64,000 nucleotides of DNA from Polyangiaceae bacterium (GTDB taxonomy: Bacteria; Myxococcota_A; Polyangia; Polyangiales; Polyangiaceae), in the NCBI GenBank assembly GCA_013361525.1, contig JABFXY010000106.1, forward strand, positions 62,001 to 126,000, read 5' to 3'. This document shows, piece after piece, positions 27,593 through 35,412 of the stretch. Numbering within the stretch: the stretch's first letter is position 1; each line of letters opens with the position of its first letter. The notes below the pieces were generated by a model that worked only from the letters and a program-made list of their open reading frames with translations, was not told where the DNA came from and made no database searches. The translations under genes and the position numbers were made by a program.

Positions 27593-28582
27593 TCAGACCG
27601 CGCGAAGCGGAGCTCCGCGACGCGCCGGATCGGTTCGAGCGGCGCGCTTACGCTCGTCGCCGGGCAACGCGACGCCGCTCGCCTGGAGCTTGCGTACGTG
27701 CTCGATGGTGCGCTCCAGTCCTTCGCGAAGGCCGATGCGCGGGTAGAACCCGAGGGTCGTCTTCGCGGTCGTGAGATCCGGATGGGCAGGCGGTGCTTCT
27801 TCGCTCGTGGCGTGCGCCGAGCGGATGCGGCTCTGGCTGTCGGTGAGCTCGACCACGACCTCCGCGACCTCGCGCTCCGTCGCGTATTCGGCGCCGCCGA
27901 GATCGACAGGGCCGCTCAGCGTGGTGCTGTTCGCCGCGAGAAGAATGCCGTCCACGAGGTCGTCGACGTAACAGAGGCTGCGCTGGCCGGCGCCGCCGCC
28001 GCCGAGCGTGATCTCGTCGTCGCGAAGCGCCTTCGCGATGATGGTGGAGATATCGGGCGCGGTGCCCGTCGTCATGTTCGGGCCGTAGGTGTCGAAGATG
28101 CGGCCGATGCGGACGATGACGCGGTTCGTTCGATGGAAGTCCATCGCGAGCGACTCCGCGCAGCGCGTCCCCTCTTCGTGACATGCGCGAAGCGCGACGC
28201 CGTCGGCTTCGTTTGCACCGTGTGCATCACACGACGACGCGAGGAAGAGTCGAGCGTCGTACGCTTGCGCGAGCTCGAGCGCGTGAAGCGTCCCGAGCAC
28301 GCTCGTCAGCGTCGTCTTCGTCGGCGCGGCTCGGTATTGCGCAGCCGTCGAAGGGCAGGCGAGGTTGTAGACGGCGTCGCACGGCATGTGGAACGGCGTC
28401 GTCACGTCGTGCTCCACGAGCGAAAACCATCGGTGCTCGAGCAAACGCTCGACGTTGGCGCGCGAGCCGGATTGGAAATTGTCGAGGGCCACGACGTCGT
28501 GGCCCATGCCGAGCAAGCGCTCGCACAGGTGAGATCCGAGAAAGCCCGCTCCGCCCATGACGACGCTTCGCTTCCTGTGCAT
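27593..28582 (-). CDS. UXS-like NAD-dependent epimerase/dehydratase lacking the catalytic Tyr and Lys
   Basis: 329 residues, extended SDR fold. The cofactor motif GGAGFLGSHL (10-19) is intact, and sequence flow (VALDNFQSGS, NLACPSTAAQY, RIFDTYGPNM) matches UDP-glucuronate decarboxylases. The catalytic YxxxK, normally ACYDEGKR, reads ACHEEGTR: Y is H135 and K is T139. About 11 residues of the substrate loop before it are also missing (SSCDAHGANEADGVALRAC in place of the longer family segment). The protein can probably bind NAD but not run the normal dehydrogenase step. It is a full-length open frame with normal codon use, so a pseudo-enzyme or altered enzyme is likelier than decay. Confidence 0.88.
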   Translation of the reverse strand: MHRKRSVVMGGAGFLGSHLCERLLGMGHDVVALDNFQSGSRANVERLLEHRWFSLVEHDVTTPFHMPCDAVYNLACPSTAAQYRAAPTKTTLTSVLGTLHALELAQAYDARLFLASSCDAHGANEADGVALRACHEEGTRCAESLAMDFHRTNRVIVRIGRIFDTYGPNMTTGTAPDISTIIAKALRDDEITLGGGGAGQRSLCYVDDLVDGILLAANSTTLSGPVDLGGAEYATEREVAEVVVELTDSQSRIRSAHATSEEAPPAHPDLTTAKTTLGFYPRIGLREGLERTIEHVRKLQASGVALPGDERKRAARTDPARRGAPLRAV

Positions 28583-28840
28583 GCTCTGCCTCCCGTGCCC
28601 TTCGTCGAGTCCGCGATCGGCTCGCTCGCTGAGCCGCCTCGAAGGAGCCGTCGTTCAAGCACCTAACGTGCCCTCGCAGACCCGAAGCGAAACAGCTTTC
28701 GGCGACGTCACCGAGGCAGTTTCGTAACGACCATCGCGCCTCACGCTCGCAAGGTTGCCTCGGTCGTTAGCGGATTGGCGAAACATCACGGGCATTGCGG
28801 GCACGAGACTTGAACAGCCTGAGCACGCGGAGGTGAGCTT

Positions 28841-29338
28841 GTGTCAATGCGTGCCATAGCTTTCTTGGTGTTGTGTGGATCGACGCTCGTGATCGGTTGT
28901 GGTGACTCGTCGACCGACAGTCCCGGCGGCGGCGGTCAAGGTGGTCAGGGTGGTGAAGGCGGTGAAGGGGGCGACCCCGCGCAAGGTGGAGAAGGTGGCG
29001 GCGGCGGCAGCAACGAGCTGACGTGCCCCGATGCACCGCCCGACGAAGGAACGGCCTGCACGGGCGAGGGATCGTGCACCTTCTCCGGCGTCTACGACGC
29101 GTGCGGCAACGACGAAGAGCCCGTCTACGAATGCACGGACGGAGCGTGGGCGTTCCTCGGAGCGAACGCGGTCGCGTGTGAGCTCGAGTGCCCCGCCGAG
29201 ATGCCCGAGTCGGGCGCGGCCTGCGATCCAGCGGTCGACGGGACGCATTGCGAATACGTCGAAGACGACGGCCCGTGGATCATGGAGTGCCTCGCCGACG
29301 AGACTTGGGGCGTCGCTTCAGGCCCCGAAGACGTGTGA
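28841..29338 (+). CDS. Small predicted lipoprotein with Gly-rich linker
   Basis: 165 residues from GTG 28841, chosen for the GGAGG 7 bp upstream; ATG 28847 is possible. MRAIAFLVLCGSTLVIGC is the lipoprotein signal. A Gly/Gln/Glu linker (GGQGGEGGEGGDPAQGG) leads to a domain with eight regularly spaced Cys (TCPDAPPDEGTACTGEGSC, ACGNDEEPVYEC, ACELECPAEMP, HCEYVEDDGPWIMEC in parts), which fits a small disulfide-rich module. Such GGQGGEGG linkers are typical of myxobacterial surface lipoproteins. Function unknown. Confidence 0.8.
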   Translation: MSMRAIAFLVLCGSTLVIGCGDSSTDSPGGGGQGGQGGEGGEGGDPAQGGEGGGGGSNELTCPDAPPDEGTACTGEGSCTFSGVYDACGNDEEPVYECTDGAWAFLGANAVACELECPAEMPESGAACDPAVDGTHCEYVEDDGPWIMECLADETWGVASGPEDV

Positions 29339-29353
29339 GCACGCGCTGAGCCG

Positions 29354-29761
29354 TCAGCGTTCGAGGAGCGCGTCGACGATGAGCCCATAGAAGGCATCGC
29401 CGTTTTTCGTGAAACGCCACCCGAGGTGTCCGAGGCAACCCGCGCAGAGCGCGATCGTCCACCAATGGCGAGGGAACCAAGGGAACTCGTCGCTCGGTGC
29501 GCCGGCGAGGGCGACGCCGTCGGCGCGCGCAAACAACCCGATCGCGAAGGCGACACCTGCAGGATTGACCCGATCGTGCAGGTGCGAGCCGAACATCGAG
29601 ACGCGGTCCGACGGGCGCGTGATGGGGTGTTCGCACGTTGCGCACACGATCCATCGCTCGAGCTCGGTCTCGTCTTCCGCGCTCGGCGCGTCTTCCGCGC
29701 GTCGACTCGGATCGACACCGTCGCGGCGCTCGAGCGCGCAGACGGGTGTTTGCACGATCAC
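29354..29761 (-). CDS. CULT-domain (cereblon-like) protein
   Basis: 135 residues from a GTG that overlaps the DUF1330 stop (GTGA). Residues 36-134 match the CULT domain of cereblon: zinc Cys pairs C40-xx-C43 and C106-xx-C109, and the motifs WFPRHWWTIALCAGCLGHLG and W115. The tri-Trp cage lines up exactly in spacing with human CRBN (W380, W386, W400 against W95, W101, W115), and the second Cys pair keeps the same +5/+8 offset from the middle Trp. Bacterial CULT proteins bind uracil-like and thalidomide-type ligands; the natural ligand is unknown. No Lon or degradation domain is attached. Other frames over this region are open but do not show these motifs. Confidence 0.88.
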   Translation of the reverse strand: MIVQTPVCALERRDGVDPSRRAEDAPSAEDETELERWIVCATCEHPITRPSDRVSMFGSHLHDRVNPAGVAFAIGLFARADGVALAGAPSDEFPWFPRHWWTIALCAGCLGHLGWRFTKNGDAFYGLIVDALLER

Positions 29762-30060
29762 ACCGCAGCCCCGCGAACCAGGAGCGTCGCGCGAACCGAT
29801 GCCTCTTTGAGATGGAGGAACTGCTTGCGCGATTCGTCGGCGGCGAAGCGCGCGAAGTCTTGGTCGCTGTCGAAGCGTACGAAATGCACCTCGTACGGAA
29901 GCTCCGACGTGCCCTCGACCAACGTGTCCGGCGTCGGCCGAAGGCGCAGCAACAGCTCGCCGTTGTACTTCTCGATGAGCGGGATCGCGACCGCCTCGAA
30001 GGCGTGGAACTCGGCTTCTTTGCCGGGGTGAACGTAAACGAGCTGGGTCAGGTAGAGCAT
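29758..30060 (-). CDS. DUF1330-like ferredoxin-fold protein
   Basis: 100 residues starting MLYLTQLVYVHPGKEAEFHAFE, then IPLIEKYNGELLLRLRPTPD and FVRFDSDQDFARFAADESRK, the dimeric alpha-beta-barrel (ABM/DUF1330) pattern. Function of the family is unassigned. The start overlaps the end of the glycosyltransferase gene by 13 bp and its TGA overlaps the CULT gene start, so it sits in the middle of a coupled run. Confidence 0.82.
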   Translation of the reverse strand: MLYLTQLVYVHPGKEAEFHAFEAVAIPLIEKYNGELLLRLRPTPDTLVEGTSELPYEVHFVRFDSDQDFARFAADESRKQFLHLKEASVRATLLVRGAAV

Positions 30061-31163
30061 TGGGACCTCGCGCGCAGCCAGCGTGACAGCTCCTTCTCGC
30101 TTCGCACGAGATGAATGCCGTCATCGTTTCGCGCGGCCTCTTCGACGTCACCGGCGGGGAACGAGACCACCGGGACGCCGAGCGCGCGCGCTTCGCGGAC
30201 CACGGTCGGCGAGCCTTCGATCTCGCTGGTCGAGACGAGCGCCGAAGCGTGCGCGATCCATCGCAAGGCTTCGACGCGGGGGAGGCGACCGACACAACGA
30301 ACGAGATCGTCGCTCGCGGGCAGGGCAGGGCCGTCGCCGACGACGACGAGCTGCACGCCTGCGTCGCGCGCCGCTCGTGCTGCGAGATCGGCGCGTTTGT
30401 CACGCGTCGCCCGACCGACCCACACGGCGTACGGCTGCGTGCGACGGTCGGCGTCGCGCGGATCGGAGAGCGTGTCGCGCGGTGGAACGTCGATGGGTGC
30501 GGGTTCTATCCTGCTCGCTGCGACGAGCGCGCGTGCGCGTCGCTCGTCGAGTACCGCCGCAACTGCATCGAGGAGGGGCTGCGCAACGAAGACGAAGCGC
30601 ACGTGGGCCTCGAGCAGGCGTCGAATCACGGATCGAGCGAACACCGGCATCGCCGTCAGCAGGCGTACGTCGGCGCCATGCGCCCAAACTTCGAGTGAGC
30701 GCGGGTGCGCGAAGAGTGCGATCGGCCACGCGCTCGGCACGATCCAGTGCGCGACGACGTGGTCGAACTGGGTGACCGCACGCGCGGCCCGCGCGATCGG
30801 CATGATGGCGCCCGCTAGCTTCCACGGCGCGTGGCGTGATCGCTCGACGACGCCGGGCCAGCCGAACGTGCTCGCGCCGCCCATCCACGACACTTGAACC
30901 TGTCCGGGCGGACGCTCCGGAAAAGCTCGCAGCGGAGCGCGCTTGCCGCGCCCCTCGCGTGAACCACCCATCGCGAGCACCGTGACGTCGTGGCCTTCGC
31001 GCGCAAAACGGCGCGCGTGCGCTTCGACGAAGTGCCCGGACGGATCCCCCTCGAATGTCGGAAACGACGTCGTCACGACCGCGATTCGAGCCTTCGCCGG
31101 CACGAATGAAGACGGGCGCGTGTCATCGACGCGCCCGTCCGCGGTCGCTCGAGCGACGCTCAA
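30048..31163 (-). CDS. Family 4-type glycosyltransferase
   Basis: 371 residues, TTG start overlapping the S21 stop (TTGA). GT-B fold marks: RIAVVTTSFPTFEGDPSGHF near the N terminus, AYVWVGR-like YAVWVGRATRDKRADLAARA and VVVGDGPAL in the donor domain, and the ExxxxxxxE element VSTSEIEGSPTVVREARALG that binds the nucleotide-sugar. Transfers a sugar from an activated donor to an acceptor, probably for a glycolipid or surface polysaccharide. Its placement directly behind ribosomal protein S21 is unusual. Confidence 0.92.
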   Translation of the reverse strand: MSVARATADGRVDDTRPSSFVPAKARIAVVTTSFPTFEGDPSGHFVEAHARRFAREGHDVTVLAMGGSREGRGKRAPLRAFPERPPGQVQVSWMGGASTFGWPGVVERSRHAPWKLAGAIMPIARAARAVTQFDHVVAHWIVPSAWPIALFAHPRSLEVWAHGADVRLLTAMPVFARSVIRRLLEAHVRFVFVAQPLLDAVAAVLDERRARALVAASRIEPAPIDVPPRDTLSDPRDADRRTQPYAVWVGRATRDKRADLAARAARDAGVQLVVVGDGPALPASDDLVRCVGRLPRVEALRWIAHASALVSTSEIEGSPTVVREARALGVPVVSFPAGDVEEAARNDDGIHLVRSEKELSRWLRARSQCST

Positions 31164-31381
31164 ATCATCTCGACCTTGGAGCGCTTGCGGCGGCGGCGCG
31201 CAGCCTCGGACGCCTTCTTGCGGCGCTTCACGGAGGGCTTCATGTAGTGCCTGCGCCGCTTCAGCTCGCGAAGGATCCCTTCAGCGGCCATCTTCCGCTT
31301 CAGGTGCTTGATGGCTCGCTCGATGCCCTTGTCACCGACGGTGACTTCCAGGGGCTTGCATTGAATCGCTTCGCTCGGCAT
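31160..31381 (-). CDS. rpsU: 30S ribosomal protein S21
   Basis: 73 residues from ATG 31381: PLEVTVGDKGIERAIKHLKR then KMAAEGILRELKRRRHYMKP and a very basic C-terminal tail (RRKKASEAARRRRKRSKVE), as in S21. A GTG at 31417 would add 12 residues and is less typical. S21 helps 30S subunits bind mRNA during initiation. The last codon overlaps the start of a glycosyltransferase. The usual rpsU-dnaG-rpoD macrolide operon is not present here. Confidence 0.95.
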   Translation of the reverse strand: MPSEAIQCKPLEVTVGDKGIERAIKHLKRKMAAEGILRELKRRRHYMKPSVKRRKKASEAARRRRKRSKVEMI

Positions 31382-31472
31382 GTGGAACGACAAGTCCTTT
31401 CCGTTGGGGCCGCGCACCCTACTTGACTAACTACCGCTGCGCAAGGGGAGTGTTCCCCGCGTAAGGCGCCGG

Positions 31473-32426
31473 TCACGAAGTCGAGATCTTGCGGCGATCC
31501 GAACGGTTCGGCGCTTCTTCCGGGCGCATTGCCGGTTTGCCTTCGAACGCGTGGTCGAAGCGGCGGGTGGTCGGGTAGGCGAAGTCGATGTCCCCCGACC
31601 CGTTGAACGAGTCGAGGATCGCCTCCCACATGTTGCTCGTCGAGACGCGCCGGTGTCGAGGCGCGCAGAGGTAGCGCATCGTCAGCCGCACACCCTCGGG
31701 CGCCGTGTCGGTCCAGACGACGGGCGTCACGCGCGTGTACTGGATGTGCATCGCTTCGCTCGCGCGATCGAACTCTTCCTTTTCGATCTTCTGCGCGTGT
31801 GAATCGAGGATCTCCTGGAGCAGGCTCTTCGCCTTCTTCCAGTCGCTCTCGAACGTGACCGTCACCGAGATCTCGTTCCAGATGTACGGAAACCCGTGGT
31901 CGTAGCCGGCGACCGCGTGCTTGAAGAGCCAGCCGTTCGGCACGTGGATGAGCCGCCCGGTGCTCTGGTCGGCGTTCACCCAGTTGCCGATCTCGAGCAG
32001 CGTGAACGAAAAGGGGTGGATGTCGACGACGTCGCCCGCGTGCTCACCGATCTGGATGCGGTCGCCGACTTTGAACGGGCGGCTCGTCGCGATGTAGATC
32101 CAACCGGCGAGGTTCTCGAGCGGGTCCTGGAGGGACACCGCGATACCTGCGGAGACGAGCCCGAGCCAAGTGCCCACGCCGGTCGCGCCCTGGAACCAGA
32201 TGCGCGCGAGCAAGACGATCGACACCGCGAGCAAGAGCAGCTGGCTCGCTTTGACGAACCGGTAGCGCGAGCTCGCGTCTTCGACGCTGCTGCCGATGAG
32301 ACGACCGGTGAACCGACGCGCGATGCCGTAGCCGGCAATCAGCGCGATGGTGATGCCGACTTTTTTGACGGAATCGAGGTCGACGCCGAGCGCGTCGGCG
32401 AGCCACTGGAGGAGTGATTCAATCAC
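31473..32426 (-). CDS. MscS-family mechanosensitive ion channel
   Basis: 317 residues with three predicted membrane segments in the first about 115 residues (VGITIALIAGYGIA, ASQLLLLAVSIVLLARIWF, GTWLGLVSAGIAVSLQDPLE). The pore helix and following beta domain carry LENLAGWIYIATSRPFKVGD and GEHAGDVVDIHPFSFTLLE, then the PNGWLFKHAVAGY motif, all characteristic of MscS. It would open under membrane tension to release solutes. It is 91 bp upstream of rpsU on the same strand. Confidence 0.94.
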   Translation of the reverse strand: MIESLLQWLADALGVDLDSVKKVGITIALIAGYGIARRFTGRLIGSSVEDASSRYRFVKASQLLLLAVSIVLLARIWFQGATGVGTWLGLVSAGIAVSLQDPLENLAGWIYIATSRPFKVGDRIQIGEHAGDVVDIHPFSFTLLEIGNWVNADQSTGRLIHVPNGWLFKHAVAGYDHGFPYIWNEISVTVTFESDWKKAKSLLQEILDSHAQKIEKEEFDRASEAMHIQYTRVTPVVWTDTAPEGVRLTMRYLCAPRHRRVSTSNMWEAILDSFNGSGDIDFAYPTTRRFDHAFEGKPAMRPEEAPNRSDRRKISTS

Positions 32427-32451
32427 GCTGCGTCAGAGCTGATGGCGCGCG

Positions 32452-34098
32452 TTACGGGCAAATCGGATCGCACGCTTGGAAGTGGCAGTTGATGGTTCGG
32501 TAGGTGCAGTTCGCGTTGCAAGTGAGGTTGCCGTAATCCCACCCGAGGTCGGCGCACGTCACGCCGCCCGTCGTTTGGTCGCACTCCTCGCCAGGGTCGA
32601 TGACGCCGTTGCCGCAGTTGGTGCAGCCCGCGGTGTTCGCGGTGCAGTTGCCGTTGCACGAAAGCGAGCCCGCATAGAAGCCGTACGTCGCGCAGGACGC
32701 GCCGCCGAGGTTGCCACCGTCGCATTGCTCGCCGGCCTCGACGGTGCCGTTGCCGCAGTCGGTGCAGCCGCCCGTATTGAATGCGCACGCGCCGTTGCAG
32801 GAGAGCGAGCCGCCGTCGTAGCCGAGCGATTGGCAGCTCTGCCCGTTGAGGTTGCCGCCGTCGCACTGCTCGCCGCCGTTGATCTGACCGTTGCCGCAAT
32901 ACGTGCAGCCGCCGGTGTTGAACGTGCAGTTGTCGCAGGAGAGTGAGCCGCCGGCGAAGCCGAGTGACGCGCAGGTGGAGCCGCCGAGGTTCGAGCCGTC
33001 GCACGACTCCGGAGCCTCGATTGCGCCGTTGCCGCACGATTGGCTGACGCACGCGGACAGGTTGAAGGTGCAGTCGCCCTGGCAGCCGAGGGTGCCGCCG
33101 CCCGTGTAGCCGAGGCCCTGGCAGTTTTGCCCGCCGAGGTTCGAGCCGTCGCACTGCTCGCCGCCGTCGACCTCACCGTCGCCGCAGTTGGAGCACCCGT
33201 TCGTGACGACGGTGCAGTCCGAGCTGCACGCCAGCGTTCCGAGCGAAAAGCCGAAGGTCGAGCAGGTCGCGCCGGCGAAGTCCTGGCCGTCGCACTCTTC
33301 GCCGGAGTTCTTCACGCCGTTGCCGCACGCGCTGCACCCGGAGATATCGAACCCGCAGGTGTCCGAGCACGTGAGGTTGCCGCCGCCGTAGCCGAGCGAT
33401 CCGCACGACTGCCCGGCGAGGGCTTCGCCGTCGCAGATCTCGCCCGGATCGAGCGCGCCATTGCCGCATTTGCTGCAGCCGCTCATGTCGAAGGAGCAGT
33501 TGTCCTGACAGCCGAGCGTCCCCGACGCGTAGCCCTGGCTCATGCAGGTCTGGTCGTTGAGGAACGTGCCGTCGCAGGGCTCGCCGGCGTCGAGCGCGCC
33601 GTTGTTGCACGTCTTCGGCGCCTCGCACTGACTCGTGTCGAAGTCCGCGCAGTTGTCGAGACAGGCGAGCGTCCCGCCGGGGGAGGCGGGGATGATCGAC
33701 ACGCACGTCGTGTCGCCGAGGATGTCGCCGTCGCAAGCTTCGCCCGGGTCGAGGATGCCGTTGCCGCAGAGCGTGTTGCAGCCGCCTGCGTAGATCGTGC
33801 ACGCGCCGGTACAGGCGAGCGCCCCGGGACCGAGGCCGAGCGCTTCACAGGAAGCGCCGCCGAACTCCGTGCCGTCGCAGAGCTCGTCGCCCTCTTTGAG
33901 GCCGTCGCCGCAGGTCGGGCCGTCCTCTCCGCCGCCCGTCGCGTCGCCGCCGGTTCCGCCGCCTCCTTGCGCGTCGCCGCCTTGGGAGCTGCTGCCGCCG
34001 GGCGCGCAGGCCTCGTCGAAGCAGCGGATCTCCACCGTGCATGCGGTGGCCGTTAAGAGAGGCGTGGCGGCAATCGCTGCAAGGAAAGCTCGGCGCAT
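32452..34098 (-). CDS. Cysteine-rich repeat lipoprotein (CGNG..GEQCDG repeats)
   Basis: 548 residues. MRRAFLAAIAATPLLTATAC is the lipoprotein signal; a Gly/Ser spacer (GGSSSQGGDAQGGGGTGGD) follows. Then come about ten tandem units of roughly 45 residues with the pattern CGNGxxxxGExCDGxxxxGxxCxxxGxxxGxLxCxxxCxFxxxGC, for example CGNGQINGGEQCDGGNLNG. These match the DUF4215/myxococcal Cys-rich repeat type, with six Cys per unit and an Asp-rich turn that may bind calcium. Predicted to be a long surface rod. Convergent or divergent neighbours give no functional clue. Confidence 0.92.
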   Translation of the reverse strand: MRRAFLAAIAATPLLTATACTVEIRCFDEACAPGGSSSQGGDAQGGGGTGGDATGGGEDGPTCGDGLKEGDELCDGTEFGGASCEALGLGPGALACTGACTIYAGGCNTLCGNGILDPGEACDGDILGDTTCVSIIPASPGGTLACLDNCADFDTSQCEAPKTCNNGALDAGEPCDGTFLNDQTCMSQGYASGTLGCQDNCSFDMSGCSKCGNGALDPGEICDGEALAGQSCGSLGYGGGNLTCSDTCGFDISGCSACGNGVKNSGEECDGQDFAGATCSTFGFSLGTLACSSDCTVVTNGCSNCGDGEVDGGEQCDGSNLGGQNCQGLGYTGGGTLGCQGDCTFNLSACVSQSCGNGAIEAPESCDGSNLGGSTCASLGFAGGSLSCDNCTFNTGGCTYCGNGQINGGEQCDGGNLNGQSCQSLGYDGGSLSCNGACAFNTGGCTDCGNGTVEAGEQCDGGNLGGASCATYGFYAGSLSCNGNCTANTAGCTNCGNGVIDPGEECDQTTGGVTCADLGWDYGNLTCNANCTYRTINCHFQACDPICP

Positions 34099-34175
34099 GG
34101 AACGTCCTCACCGAAGTCTATGGGAAACGAGCGTGCGAGTGGCTTTTGTTGTCTGGCGGCGCGCGGGAGACAACA

Positions 34176-34209
34176 TTTAGAAACGCTTGCACATGAGAAC
34201 CTTTCTAAG
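34176..34209. promoter_or_regulatory. Possible Fur/PerR-type operator
   Basis: TTAGAAA (34177-34183) and TTTCTAA (34202-34208) form an inverted repeat with an 18-bp spacer, ending 17 bp before the regulator's ATG. AT-rich dyads of this kind are usual for Fur-family proteins, though the spacing is wider than the classical box. Autoregulation is a guess. Confidence 0.3.
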
Positions 34210-34225
34210 TAGAAGAAGGGGCGTC

Positions 34226-34675
34226 ATGAGGATGCGACCCGAAGGCGACCGCGCGGATCTCATGCTCGCGCGTCTCGGCGAGAGCGGGCTGAAGCTCACG
34301 CCTCAGCGCATCGCGATCGTTCGCGAGCTCGCCGACGACTCGTCGCATCCGACCGCGCAGGAGCTGTTCGACAGGCTCGCGCCGGCGATGCCGACGATGA
34401 GCTTCGCGACGGTGTACAACACGCTGGACGCGCTCGCGCGCTGCAACCTCATCGAGGCGCGCGCGCTCGCGCCAGGTGCGACGCGCTTCGATCCCAACGT
34501 GGAGCCGCACCACCACGCCGTATGCGACCGCTGTGGTTGTGTGGCGGACGTCGCTCCGCGACCGCGCTCCACCTCGGTGGATGCGTCGCTTCCGGATGGG
34601 TTCGCGGTGCGGGCAGTCGAGCAGATCTTCCGCGGCACCTGCCAACGGTGCCGCGACGCCGACGGCGGCGACTAA
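34226..34675 (+). CDS. Fur-family metal/peroxide-responsive repressor (PerR-like)
   Basis: 149 residues from ATG 34226, with AAGAAGGGG just upstream; longer starts at 34187 or 34193 lie inside the operator-like repeat. Winged helix GLKLTPQRIAIVRELADDS, then TMSFATVYNTLDALARCNLI. Metal sites: EPHHHAVCDRCGCV and a second CxxC (CQRC), so the structural zinc site is complete. It lies 113 bp upstream of rubrerythrin on the same strand, which points to a PerR-like peroxide sensor, but peroxide and iron sensing cannot be told apart by eye. Confidence 0.93.
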   Translation: MRMRPEGDRADLMLARLGESGLKLTPQRIAIVRELADDSSHPTAQELFDRLAPAMPTMSFATVYNTLDALARCNLIEARALAPGATRFDPNVEPHHHAVCDRCGCVADVAPRPRSTSVDASLPDGFAVRAVEQIFRGTCQRCRDADGGD

Positions 34676-34788
34676 CGCGCGAGCGGCGGGTGTACCGCCG
34701 TCGACGAGGCTTTGCCTCGAGGGCTCCTCCTCGGGGTGGACGTGGACGTTGTGGGGGAGTTTCTCTCTCGAGTGACAAGGAGACGACG

Positions 34789-35211
<423 letters not shown>

Positions 35212-35254
35212 CCGCTACGGAGAGGTTGCGGCGTCCGAGCAGTTGGGATGCTGT

Positions 35255-35368
35255 ATGGCTGCTATTTCTCCCCCTAACCCCCTCACTTCGTGAGGGGGGG
35301 ATCACGTTCGCGCAGTTCGGGCTCCCCCCTCACGCAGTGAGGGGGGCTGGGGGGGAGAAATTGCAGCC
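35255..35368. repeat. Dispersed palindromic repeat, complete inverted copy B
   Basis: ATGGCTGCTATTTCTCCCCC at 35255 and its inverse GGGGGAGAAATTGCAGCC ending at 35368 frame two internal palindromes of the type CCCCTCAC-TTC-GTGAGGGG. This is the only copy in the window with both outer ends. It lies between rubrerythrin and the Fe-S oxidoreductase gene. It looks like a small palindromic (REP/MITE-like) element. Confidence 0.8.
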
Positions 35369-35412
35369 TTGCCGTTTCAGCGTGCAGTGCCTTCCAACCA
35401 CTCGACGACGGT

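Noticed and set aside
29125..29718. Alternative minus-strand frame over the CULT gene region
   Set aside because: It overlaps the plus-strand lipoprotein by more than 200 bp and lacks any motif, while another frame has the full CULT signature.
32452..34098. Regular spacing of similar segments suggesting a CRISPR array
   Set aside because: Units of about 135 bp are coding repeats with conserved Cys codons and no constant short repeat plus unique spacers.
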